A stretch of DNA of 64,000 nt from Chloroflexota bacterium (GTDB lineage Bacteria; Chloroflexota; Dehalococcoidia; UBA2979). The stretch spans positions 1 through 64,000 of the forward strand of contig CANKAU010000006.1 of assembly GCA_947479915.1 (NCBI GenBank). Direction: 5' to 3'. The notes below the pieces were generated by a model. It was given only the letters and a program-made list of their open reading frames with translations. It was not told the DNA's origin and did no database searches. Positions 28,556 to 37,912 of the stretch are shown here, piece after piece; position 1 is the stretch's first letter, and each line of letters begins with the position of its first letter. A program made the translations under genes and the position numbers.

Positions 28556-28830
28556 GTCACACCCCCTGATACGCACAACCCCCTCGGCGGAGGGGGTTGG
28601 TCTTTTGGACGCGCACCTACCCGCGGAATCCCGTCGAGTGGTGAATGGATACACTTCGGCCCTGCATGTGAGGTCCACCGTCATGGGCTGTTTGGAGAGT
28701 GCGGTTCAGGTTACGGCGGAGGTGCAGGTGGGTCAACGGCTACCGCTGAGTTAACTGAACGTTTTCCTCGCCCGGACGGTCGCGCGGCCCGGAAGCCGCT
28801 GTCCGGGGCCCATGCTACGATTCGGCTCCC

Positions 28831-30546
28831 ATGACCACAGCCACGAACGCCCTCGCCGGAGACCGGACACCCGAGACGATCCTCGTCGCGGTCGCCTGGC
28901 CGTACGCCAACAACCACCTGCACGCGGGACACCTCGCGGGGGCGTATCTGCCCGCGGACATCTTTGCGCGGTATCAGCGGATGCGCGGCAACCGGGTGCT
29001 GATGGTGTCCGGATCGGACTCGCACGGCACGCCTGTGACGGTTCGCGCCGAGCAGGAAGGCACCACCCCGGAGGCGGTGTTCCAGCGCTACCACCAGTCG
29101 TTCCTCGACACGTGGGACGGCTTCGGCATTTCGTTCGACATCTTCACGTCCACGGACACGCCGAATCACATCAAGGTCGCACAGGACTTCTTCCTCCGGC
29201 TGCGAGAGCGCGGCTACCTGTACGAGGCCGAGCAGGAGCTGCTGTACGACCCCGTCGCCCAGCGCTTCCTCCCGGACCGTTATGTCGAGGGCACCTGCCC
29301 CCGCTGCGGCGCCGAGGGCGCCCGCGGCGACCAGTGCGACAACTGCGGCTCCACGCTCGACGCGCTGGAGCTGATCAACCCGATCTCGAAGCTCTCCAAC
29401 GCGACGCCGGAGCGGCGCGCCTCGTCGCACTTCTTCCTCAAGCTCTCGGCCTTCACCGAGCAGCTGCAGGCGTGGATCGGCGGGAAGGAGCACTGGCGCA
29501 CCAACGTCCGCAACTTCACGCTGGGCATGCTGCGCGAGGGCCTGAAGGACCGCGCGATCACGCGCGACCTGACGTGGGGCGTCCCGATCCCCCTCGAGGG
29601 CTACGACGACAAGCGCATCTACGTGTGGTTCGAGGCCGTCATCGGCTACCTGTCCGCGACCGTCGAGTGGGCGGCGTCCGAGGCGAACCCGACCGGGAAC
29701 GCGGAGGCGTGGCGCGACTTCTGGACCTCCGACACCTCGCGCACCTACCACTTCATCGGCAAGGACAACATCCCGTTCCACACGGTGATCTGGCCGTCGA
29801 TGATCCTCGGCCACGGCGACCTGAACCTGCCGTACGACGTGCCCGCGAACCAGTACCTCACCATGGGCGGCACGAAGGCCTCCAAGTCGCGCGGCGGCGT
29901 GATCTGGCTGCCCGAGTACCTTGAGCGTTACGACCCCGATCCGCTGCGCTACATGATGACGGCGAACGCTCCCGAGACGAGCGACTCCGACTTCACGTGG
30001 ACCGAGTTCGTGCGACGCAACAACGACGAGCTGGTCGCGCGCTGGGGCAACCTGGTGAACCGTGTCCTCACGATCACCGGCCGCAACTTCGACGCCGCAG
30101 TGCCCGCGCCGCCCGCCGACCTGTCGCCGGAGTCGCGCGCGCTCATCGAGCGTTGCGATGAGGCGTTCGAGGCGGTCGGCAACGACTTCGATCACGTGAA
30201 CCTGCGTCGTGGCCTCACCGCCGCGATGGAGGTGGCACAGGCGGCGAACCAGTACCTGGACGCGCGCGCGCCCTGGAGCGCCGTGAAGACAGACCGCGAC
30301 CACGCGGCCGAGACGCTGTACGTCGCGCTCAACGTCATCTCGGGCCTCGTGACGATGCTCCACCCGGTGCTGCCGTTCTCATGCGCGAAGGCGTGGACGA
30401 TGCTTGGCCACTCGGGTGACGTCGAGGCTGCCGGCTGGCAGCGCACGCCCGTCCTGCCCGGCACCCCGCTCCCCGCACCCGCCCCGCTCTTCAAGAAGCT
30501 CGACGACGCCGTCGTGGCCGAGGAAGAGGCGCGGCTCGGTTCGTGA
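28831..30546 (+). CDS. metG: methionyl-tRNA synthetase
   Basis: WPYANNHLHAGHLAGAYLPADIFARY, zinc ribbon CPRCGAEGARGDQCDNCG, KASKSRGG. Confidence 0.97.
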   Translation: MTTATNALAGDRTPETILVAVAWPYANNHLHAGHLAGAYLPADIFARYQRMRGNRVLMVSGSDSHGTPVTVRAEQEGTTPEAVFQRYHQSFLDTWDGFGISFDIFTSTDTPNHIKVAQDFFLRLRERGYLYEAEQELLYDPVAQRFLPDRYVEGTCPRCGAEGARGDQCDNCGSTLDALELINPISKLSNATPERRASSHFFLKLSAFTEQLQAWIGGKEHWRTNVRNFTLGMLREGLKDRAITRDLTWGVPIPLEGYDDKRIYVWFEAVIGYLSATVEWAASEANPTGNAEAWRDFWTSDTSRTYHFIGKDNIPFHTVIWPSMILGHGDLNLPYDVPANQYLTMGGTKASKSRGGVIWLPEYLERYDPDPLRYMMTANAPETSDSDFTWTEFVRRNNDELVARWGNLVNRVLTITGRNFDAAVPAPPADLSPESRALIERCDEAFEAVGNDFDHVNLRRGLTAAMEVAQAANQYLDARAPWSAVKTDRDHAAETLYVALNVISGLVTMLHPVLPFSCAKAWTMLGHSGDVEAAGWQRTPVLPGTPLPAPAPLFKKLDDAVVAEEEARLGS

Positions 30547-31370
30547 GAGCCCGCATCGAACGGGACCCGGAGCCGCTGCCCGGCGTCTTCGACGCCCATA
30601 CGCACACGTGGTCCACGCCGGAGTTCGACGAGGACTACGACGCCACGCTCGCCCGCGCGTGGCGCGCCGGCCTCATCGGGATGATCGAGGTCGGCGTCGA
30701 CACGGCGTCCAGCGAGCAGTGCCTTGACCTCGCACGGCGCGATCCGCGCGTGCATGCGGTGGTCGGCCTGCATCCCGAGTACGCCGACCGACTCGCCGAG
30801 GAACGCGAGGGCATCGCGCGTGCCGCTGCAAACGGTGCGGTGGGCATCGGCGAGATCGGCCTCGACTTCTCCCGCCCCGGCCCGTCCGAGGCAGAGCAGA
30901 TCGAGGCGTTCCAGTGGCAGCTCGATCTGGCGCGCGACCTCGGCCTGCCGGTGGCGATCCACGCGCGTGATGCGGACGAGGCGTGTTTTGCGATCCTCGA
31001 GGGATGGTCGCGCCGTGTCGGGCCGTACCTCGGCGCCGGGCGCGAGATCGGGATGATGCACTGCTACGCGGGCGACGCCGCGCTGGCCGCGCGCTACCTC
31101 GACATCGGGTTCCTGATCTCGGTACCGGGGACGGTGACGTTCCCCAACAACCCGCGAGGCCAGGAGGTGGCGCGCTCAGTGCCGCTCCCGCGTATGCTGG
31201 TCGAAACCGACTCCCCCTACCTGACTCCCGCGCCGCACCGCGGCCGCCGGAACGAGCCTGCGTACGTGGTGGAGACGGCGCGCTTCGTCGCGGGACTCCG
31301 AGGCTGCACCGCCGAGGACGTCGCGCGGACGACGGCAGAGAATGCAGCGCGACTGTTCGATCTCGGCTGA
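30543..31370 (+). CDS. TatD-family hydrolase
   Basis: FDAHTHTW, GLHPEYAD, GEIGLDF, ETDSPYLTP. Confidence 0.94.
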   Translation: MRARIERDPEPLPGVFDAHTHTWSTPEFDEDYDATLARAWRAGLIGMIEVGVDTASSEQCLDLARRDPRVHAVVGLHPEYADRLAEEREGIARAAANGAVGIGEIGLDFSRPGPSEAEQIEAFQWQLDLARDLGLPVAIHARDADEACFAILEGWSRRVGPYLGAGREIGMMHCYAGDAALAARYLDIGFLISVPGTVTFPNNPRGQEVARSVPLPRMLVETDSPYLTPAPHRGRRNEPAYVVETARFVAGLRGCTAEDVARTTAENAARLFDLG

Positions 31371-31385
31371 CCGGCGAAAGCGCAC

Positions 31386-32396
31386 ATGACCACGACCCCC
31401 ACCACGAGCACCGGCGGATCGGCCAGCGCCTCCGCGCACGCCCTCTACGGCCCGGTCGCCGCCGACCTCCCCCGCGTCTCGGAGGCCCTCGGGTCGATCG
31501 CGACGAACGTGGAGTTCGCGTTCCTCCAGAAGATGCTGGAGAACGCGCTCGCCGGAACCGGCAAGATGATGCGTCCCGCGATCGCGCTGCTCGGCGGCCG
31601 CCTCGGCACGTACGACCTCGATCGCCTCGTCCCGCTCGCTGCCAGCGTCGAACTGCTGCACACGGCGACGCTGGTCCACGACGACGTGATCGACGAAGCC
31701 CAGGCCCGTCGAGGTGAGCCGACCCCGAACGCGCTGTTCGGCAATGCGGCGTCGGTGATGCTGGGCGACTACATGTTCGCGCACGCAGCGGACTTCATCG
31801 CGCAGACCGACAACACGCGCGTCGTCCGCACCTTCGCCCGCACGCTGATGATGATGGCGAACGGCGAGCTGAAGCAGGACATGACCGTCTTCGAGTACTC
31901 GGAGGACGTCCAGCGCTACCTCGACCGCATCACCGGCAAGACTGCCTCGCTTTTCGGCACGGCTGCAGAGGGCGGCGCGATGGTCGCCGGTGCGCCCGCC
32001 GAGCAGGTCGAGGCGATGCGCGTCTACGGCCTGCACCTCGGCATCGCGTTCCAGATCGTGGACGACATCCTCGACTTCACCGGCGACCCGGCGGTCATGG
32101 GGAAGCCCGTCGGCTCCGACCTCGCGGGCGGCACCCTCACCCTGCCGACCATCCTCTACATGCAGCGCAAGCCGGACGACAACCCGGTGAAGCGAGCGTT
32201 CGAGGGCGTGCGGCGCAAGGCGAACATCGACCGCGCGATCCGCGAGATCGTGGAGTCGGATCTCCTCGAAGAGTCGATGCACACGGCGCTCCGCTACGGC
32301 GAGGAAGCCCGCAATGCGCTCCAGGTGCTCCCCGCCGGCGAGGTGCGCGACACGTTGAGCAACATCCTCGACTACGTCTTTGCTCGGAAGTCGTAA
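31386..32396 (+). CDS. polyprenyl synthetase family protein
   Basis: LVHDDVIDEAQARRGEPT (first DDxxD-like) and QIVDDILDFTGD (second). Confidence 0.95.
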   Translation: MTTTPTTSTGGSASASAHALYGPVAADLPRVSEALGSIATNVEFAFLQKMLENALAGTGKMMRPAIALLGGRLGTYDLDRLVPLAASVELLHTATLVHDDVIDEAQARRGEPTPNALFGNAASVMLGDYMFAHAADFIAQTDNTRVVRTFARTLMMMANGELKQDMTVFEYSEDVQRYLDRITGKTASLFGTAAEGGAMVAGAPAEQVEAMRVYGLHLGIAFQIVDDILDFTGDPAVMGKPVGSDLAGGTLTLPTILYMQRKPDDNPVKRAFEGVRRKANIDRAIREIVESDLLEESMHTALRYGEEARNALQVLPAGEVRDTLSNILDYVFARKS

Positions 32397-32397
32397 C

Positions 32398-32655
32398 GTG
32401 CGATGGCTCCGCGTCGTGATCGCCGGGTTGCTCGCGGGCTTCCTGTTGATCGGATGTCGGGATGAAGCAGGTCGCATCACCAAGAATGCGCTGGTGTGCG
32501 ACCAATACAACAAGACGGATCTCGCGCGTCCAGACTGCGCCAAAGCACACCGCGAGCTGACGATCCAGACCAGTTCGGGCAGAACCTACACGGTGCGTGC
32601 ACAGCCGGCCGACTATTACGACCTCCAGCCCGGCGATCCGTGGCCGCAGCCCTAG
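32398..32655 (+). CDS. putative small lipoprotein
   Basis: GTG start; signal segment with lipobox LLIGC. Confidence 0.6.
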   Translation: MRWLRVVIAGLLAGFLLIGCRDEAGRITKNALVCDQYNKTDLARPDCAKAHRELTIQTSSGRTYTVRAQPADYYDLQPGDPWPQP

Positions 32656-32683
32656 CATCCACCAGCGATGCGTGGCCGCGCGG

Positions 32684-33499
32684 TCAGTCGTCCTTCGCAG
32701 TCTCGGTGTCCTCGGACGCTTCGCCGGCGACGCGCGCGCGACGGGCGGCGCTGACAAACTGAGCGCTCTTGAGGTCGCGTTCGACGACGGCGCGCATCAG
32801 CGCGTGCATCGCCTGCTCCATGCGCGCCGCGAGTTCGTCCGTCAGGCGAATGCGCCCGGCCTCCTCGTACGGCACGGACTGGAACGCGCGCAGCACGCGG
32901 AGTGCCGTGGCGTCGATGGGCTGCGCCTCGGGGTAGGTCTTCGCGCAGGAGGCGCACAGCACGCCGCCCTCCACCGGCACCCACCACGCCGCCTCGGCGG
33001 CGACGGACTCCGAGCAGCGGAGGCAGTCCGTCAGCTCCGGGCGGAAGCCGGTTGCCTCGAGCAGCGCGAGCTCGAACGTGCGCTGCACTACCTGCTGACC
33101 GTCGCCGCGCGCGAGGCGCACCAACGCGGCGTGCAACAGGTCGTGCAGGCCCTCGGCTTCGGCGTGTTCGACGGTGATGCGGTCGGCCAGCTCGAGGAGG
33201 TACATCCCCGCGCTGAGACGATCGAGGTCGCTGTGGATCGCAGGGAACGCGTCGATCGTCTGCGCCTGCGTGACCACGTCCATACTGCGGCCGTGCGCGA
33301 GCACCAGTTCCACCAGCGTCAGGGGTTCGAGGTGCCCCGCCATGCGGCTCTTCGAGCGCAGCAGCCCCTTCGCGATGACGTCGACTTTGCCTCGACCGGG
33401 CGTGAGCAGCGTGACGATGCGATCCGCCTCGCCGAGGCGGCGATGGCGCAGCACGATCGCGGGCGTGCGGATGACGCGCGGGATGCGCCCCGTCACCAT
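32684..33499 (-). CDS. recO: DNA repair protein RecO
   Basis: VLRHRRLGEADRIVTLLTPGRGK, Cys pair C-LRC..CASC; adjacent to recR. Confidence 0.93.
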   Translation of the reverse strand: MVTGRIPRVIRTPAIVLRHRRLGEADRIVTLLTPGRGKVDVIAKGLLRSKSRMAGHLEPLTLVELVLAHGRSMDVVTQAQTIDAFPAIHSDLDRLSAGMYLLELADRITVEHAEAEGLHDLLHAALVRLARGDGQQVVQRTFELALLEATGFRPELTDCLRCSESVAAEAAWWVPVEGGVLCASCAKTYPEAQPIDATALRVLRAFQSVPYEEAGRIRLTDELAARMEQAMHALMRAVVERDLKSAQFVSAARRARVAGEASEDTETAKDD

Positions 33500-33512
33500 T
33501 GCGCCGCCGCCA

Positions 33513-34145
33513 CTACTGCACCTCTTGGCGGAACTCCAGCGCGCGGCCGAGCGTGACGTCGTCGGCGTACTCCAGGTCCGCTCCGGCCGGCAGCCCGCGG
33601 GCGAGGCGCGTCACGCGGATGCCCAGCGGCCGCAGCAGTCGGGCGAGGTACATCGCGGTCGCCTCGCCTTCGAGGTTCGGGTTCGTGGCGACGATGATCT
33701 CGGAGACCTCGGTCTCCACGTCGCGCAGACGGGCGAGCAGCTCGCCGATCTTCAGATCCTCGGGCCCGACGCCGTCCGACGGGGAGATGACGCCGTGGAG
33801 GACGTGGTACAGGCCGTGGAAGCCGTTCGTGCGCTCGATCGCGAGGACATCCAGCGGCTCCTCGACGACGCAGATCGAGTGCCGGTCACGCGAGGCGTCC
33901 GTGCAGATCTCACAGGGGGTGCGGCTGGTGAGGTTCTGACACTGCTGGCAGAACACGATGCTGCGCTTCACCTCGATCAGCGCGTCGGCGAGCTCCTGCG
34001 CCTCGGCCTCCTGCGTCCGGAGGATGTGGTACGCGAGGCGCTGCGCGGACTTCGGGCCGATGCCGGGCAGGCGGTGGAACGCCTCGACGAGGCGCGCGAT
34101 CGGCGACGAGGCGCCCGGCAGGAACGGGTCGCGGCCGTCGTTCAT
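33513..34145 (-). CDS. recR: recombination protein RecR
   Basis: FHRLPGIGPKSAQRLAYHIL, CQQCQNLTSRTPCEIC, TOPRIM. Confidence 0.96.
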   Translation of the reverse strand: MNDGRDPFLPGASSPIARLVEAFHRLPGIGPKSAQRLAYHILRTQEAEAQELADALIEVKRSIVFCQQCQNLTSRTPCEICTDASRDRHSICVVEEPLDVLAIERTNGFHGLYHVLHGVISPSDGVGPEDLKIGELLARLRDVETEVSEIIVATNPNLEGEATAMYLARLLRPLGIRVTRLARGLPAGADLEYADDVTLGRALEFRQEVQ

Positions 34146-35824
34146 GAGCCGTCCTCAGCGCCACCGTCGATCGGCTGAGCGCCGTACTTCAGCGCCTCCT
34201 CGACGAGGTGGCTCGCCTTCGCCGGCGCCGAGGCGCGTCGCGGTGCCGGGCCGGTGCCGGCGCTCTCCAGCTCGGGCCAGTGCACGCCCAGCACCTGCAT
34301 CGGCGCCCCGAGCACCTCGGCGATCGCCTTCGTGATGATGTCGACCACGCGCACCGCGCGCTCTACGTGCGCGGGGAACAGGAAGCCGAGGTGCAGCACG
34401 CCGCCCGCGACCTCCTTCGGGAAGGCGCGCGAGGGCTCGCTGATCAGCGCGCCCGCCGGGCGATCGATGCGGCGCACCGCCGCGACGATGTCATCCCACC
34501 GCTCACGGATGTGCTGGAGCTCCTCGGAGGCGTCACCATTGTCGGGCGGCGCGAACGGCTGCCCGGACGGTGCCTCCTCGACCGGTGCGTTCGAAGGGGT
34601 GCCGGTGCTGCCGCTGCGCGCGGCGGAACGGGCCGCGTCGGCGAGCGGGCCGGCTGCCGGACGGGTCGGGGTGCGCTGCGGCGCGGGACGCGGTGTGGGA
34701 GCCGTGGCAGGTGGCGGGGCCGCCGCCACGACCGAGCCTCGATCGCGCAGGCCCGTGGCCAACGTCGCGAACGCGATCTCCGCGGGCAGCGAGTCGTAGG
34801 CGTCACCGGCGAAGTCGATCTCGCCGAGCGCCTCGAGTGCCGACGCGATGTCGCCGACGGACGCGGTGGCAGACAACCCCTCGAGGTCCTCGCGCTGGGC
34901 GTCCGACAGCGGCAGCTGGTCGCCTGCCCCGGCCTTCAGCAGGAGCACGGATCGGAGCACTTCGACGACGTTCTTTATGAACGAGCGCACCTCGACACCG
35001 TCGTCGCGGGCAGCGGACAGGATGCCGAGACCGGACTTCAGATCGCGCGCGATCGCCGCGCGGGCGAGGTCAGCGGCGCGGTCGTCGATGACGAGGCCGA
35101 GCGCCGAGCGCACGTCCTCCAGGCTCAGCGTCGCGCCGTGGTACGCGACCACCTGGTCCAGCAGGTTCACCGCATCGCGCGCGGAGCCGGTCGCCTGCCG
35201 CGCGATCAACTCGTAGCCGCCCGGCGCCACCTCGAACCCCTCGCCAGCGCCGATCGCCTCAAGGAGACCGACGATCGTGGCGACCGGGATGAGACGCAGG
35301 TCGAAGCGCTGGCAGCGGGACAGGATGGTCGCGGGGATGCGGTACGGCTCCGTCGTCGCGAGGACGAAGATGACGTGCGGCGGCGGCTCCTCGAGCGTCT
35401 TGAGGAGCGCGTTAAACGCGGCGTCCGTCAGCATGTGCACCTCGTCGATCAGGTACACCTTGAAGCGACCGGCGGTGGGTGAGTAACCCGCGCTCTCGCG
35501 CAGGTCACGGATCTCGTCGATGCCACGGTTCGAGGCGGCGTCGAGCTCGATGAGGTCGAGCGAGCGGCCCTCGTCGTAGGAGACGCAGGAGATGCACTCG
35601 TTGCACGGCTCGCCCTCGACCGGGCGCTCGCAGTTCACAGCCTTCGCCAGGATGCGCCCGGTACTGGTCTTGCCGGTGCCTCGAGGCCCGGTGAACAGGT
35701 AGGCATGCGCGGGCGTGCCGGCAGCCACGGCGTGGCGCAGCGTGGTGGAGACAGGCTCCTGGCCGACCACGTCGGCGAAGCGCCGAGGTCGCCACTTCCG
35801 GTAGAGGACTTCTTGAGCCAACAC
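34142..35824 (-). CDS. dnaX: DNA polymerase III subunit gamma/tau
   Basis: LYRKWRPRRFADVVGQEPV, TGPRGTGKTSTGRILAKAVNC, zinc cysteines. Confidence 0.96.
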   Translation of the reverse strand: MLAQEVLYRKWRPRRFADVVGQEPVSTTLRHAVAAGTPAHAYLFTGPRGTGKTSTGRILAKAVNCERPVEGEPCNECISCVSYDEGRSLDLIELDAASNRGIDEIRDLRESAGYSPTAGRFKVYLIDEVHMLTDAAFNALLKTLEEPPPHVIFVLATTEPYRIPATILSRCQRFDLRLIPVATIVGLLEAIGAGEGFEVAPGGYELIARQATGSARDAVNLLDQVVAYHGATLSLEDVRSALGLVIDDRAADLARAAIARDLKSGLGILSAARDDGVEVRSFIKNVVEVLRSVLLLKAGAGDQLPLSDAQREDLEGLSATASVGDIASALEALGEIDFAGDAYDSLPAEIAFATLATGLRDRGSVVAAAPPPATAPTPRPAPQRTPTRPAAGPLADAARSAARSGSTGTPSNAPVEEAPSGQPFAPPDNGDASEELQHIRERWDDIVAAVRRIDRPAGALISEPSRAFPKEVAGGVLHLGFLFPAHVERAVRVVDIITKAIAEVLGAPMQVLGVHWPELESAGTGPAPRRASAPAKASHLVEEALKYGAQPIDGGAEDGS

Positions 35825-35928
35825 ACCCCCGGGCGGCGGAGGGGAAATCCGCGCGCCTCGTCAGGTCAGTGTATCAACCGGCGGTGGCGGGGTCAGGACG
35901 CCGCCGCACGCCGCTCCAGCGCGCGCGA

Positions 35929-36438
35929 TCAGTCGTCGTGGCGGGCGCCGGAGGCGTGGATCGCGGGGCCGAGGTAGGCCTCCTCGCGCGCTCGCATGAG
36001 CGCCTCGTCCTCGTCCGTCTCGTGGTCCCAGCCCAGGAGGTGCAGGACGCCGTGGACCAGCACATGGTCGATCTCGGCGCTGGTGGTGAGCCCGGCCTCG
36101 GCTGCGTTACGACGCACGGTCTCCACCGACACGGCGATGTCGCCGAGGTAGCGCGGCTGGTCGGGCGCGCCGGGGAAGGCTTCGCCCTCCTCGGCGGCGA
36201 AGGACAGCACGTCGGTCGGGCCGTCCACGCCGCGGTGCTCGCGGTTCAGCTCGGTCAGCAGCTCGTCGTCGGCGATCTCGATCGAGAGACCCGCGCCATC
36301 CTCGACGTCCTCGCCCTCGAGCACACGCGCCAGGAGCGCTGAGATGCGGTCGGCGTCCACCTCGTCGAGGAACGCGTCCGAAACGGCGACGGCGACGTCC
36401 CAGCGCTCGTCGCCATCGGGAGGCTCTGGCGAGGTCAC
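35929..36438 (-). CDS. ybeY: endoribonuclease YbeY
   Basis: HVLVHGVLHLLGWDH zinc motif; GTG start 36438 fits frame. Confidence 0.93.
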   Translation of the reverse strand: MTSPEPPDGDERWDVAVAVSDAFLDEVDADRISALLARVLEGEDVEDGAGLSIEIADDELLTELNREHRGVDGPTDVLSFAAEEGEAFPGAPDQPRYLGDIAVSVETVRRNAAEAGLTTSAEIDHVLVHGVLHLLGWDHETDEDEALMRAREEAYLGPAIHASGARHDD

Positions 36439-36442
36439 GCGG

Positions 36443-37912
36443 CTAGGCCGGGAGCAGCGCGGCGGCGGCCTGCTGCGCGAGGAGGATGAGCGGCGCGGGC
36501 CACAGGCCGAAGAACAGCACCGCCGCGGAGGCCAGCAGCAGCACGCCCTGTGCACCGCCCGGCGTCTCGATCGGCGTGGCGTCCTCGGGGTCGTCGAGGA
36601 TCATCGTGCGGACCCAGCGCAGGTAGTAGAACGCGGAGATCGCGGTGTTCACCACGGCGATGGCAACGAGGCCCACGAGCCACACCTCGCCGGTCTGGAT
36701 CGCGCTGTTGAAGATGTAGACCTTGGCGATGAAGCCGGCCGTCGGCGGCAGCCCGGTCAGCGACGCGAGGCACAACGACAGGACGACGGCAGTCATCGGC
36801 GCACGCTTGAACAGGCCGGCGTAACTCGTGATCTCGTCCGAGCCGAGGCGCTCCGAGACGGCGTTCACGGCGAGGAACGCGCCGAGGTTCGTCGCGGCGT
36901 AAGTGCCGAGGAAGAACAGCACGCCCGAGGGGCCGACCGTGCCCTGCGCGGCCACGGCCGCGATGCCGACCGCGATGTTGCCGGCCTGCGCGATCGAGGA
37001 GTAGCCGAGGATGCGCTTCACGTTCGTCTGCACCAGCGCGCCGACGTTCCCGAACAGCATCGACGCAGCCGCGAACACGCCGAAGAGCATCGCCCAGTCG
37101 TGGGTGATCGGCGTCCCGGCGCCACCGAGGCCGGTGTAGAAGAGCCGCAGCACCACGGCGAAACCCGCCGCCTTCGACGCCACGGAGAGGTAGGAGCCGA
37201 CCGGGGTCGGGGCGCCCTGGTAGACGTCCGGCACCCACGCGTGGAAGGGGAAGATCGCCATCTTGAAGCCGACGCCGGCCGCGACGAAGACGAACGCGAG
37301 GATGAGCGGAAGGCGCAAGCCGTCCCCGGCGTGGCGGACAAACTCCGCGATGCCCGGCAGCGAGGTGGTGCCGGCCATGCCGAAGAGGAACGCGAAGCCG
37401 TACAACAGCACCGCCGCGGCGACCGCGCCTGACAGCAGGTACTTCAGCCCCGCCTCGGACGACCGCTCGTTGCGCGTGATGCCCGCGAGGATGAACTGCG
37501 CGAGCGAGGTCGTCTCAAGCGCGACGAACAGCGTGATGAGGTCGTTCGACTGCACCAGCAGGACCATCGAGCCGACGGAGACGAGCAGCAGGCTGTAGAA
37601 CTCGCCGCGATCCTCGACCTTCGCCGCCCACTCGCTGGTCCCGACGACCACGGCGGCGGTGACGGCAGTGAGCAGGAACGTGAAGTAGAGCGAGAAGCTG
37701 TCGACAACGATCGCGCCGCCGAGGATCGGGCCCTGCGCGCCGCCGCCGATCTGCAGCACAGCCCACACGGCGGCGAGCGCGAGCGTAACCAGCGTGAGGA
37801 GGCCCGTGACTGCTCGACGGCCGTGGATGAGATCCGCGAGCAACACCACGCCCGCGCCGAGGTAGAGCAGCGCGGCCGGGCCGAGGTAGAGGGCGGTCGC
37901 CAGCACGCTCAC
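36443..37912 (-). CDS. nuoN: NADH-quinone oxidoreductase subunit N
   Basis: Multi-TM antiporter-like subunit; GTG start overlaps nuoM stop. Confidence 0.94.
   Translation of the reverse strand: MSVLATALYLGPAALLYLGAGVVLLADLIHGRRAVTGLLTLVTLALAAVWAVLQIGGGAQGPILGGAIVVDSFSLYFTFLLTAVTAAVVVGTSEWAAKVEDRGEFYSLLLVSVGSMVLLVQSNDLITLFVALETTSLAQFILAGITRNERSSEAGLKYLLSGAVAAAVLLYGFAFLFGMAGTTSLPGIAEFVRHAGDGLRLPLILAFVFVAAGVGFKMAIFPFHAWVPDVYQGAPTPVGSYLSVASKAAGFAVVLRLFYTGLGGAGTPITHDWAMLFGVFAAASMLFGNVGALVQTNVKRILGYSSIAQAGNIAVGIAAVAAQGTVGPSGVLFFLGTYAATNLGAFLAVNAVSERLGSDEITSYAGLFKRAPMTAVVLSLCLASLTGLPPTAGFIAKVYIFNSAIQTGEVWLVGLVAIAVVNTAISAFYYLRWVRTMILDDPEDATPIETPGGAQGVLLLASAAVLFFGLWPAPLILLAQQAAAALLPA

Noticed and set aside
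35825-35928. Possible SRP/4.5S RNA upstream of dnaX
   Set aside because: Lacks the conserved GGAAGGNAGCAGCC-type loop on either strand; too short.
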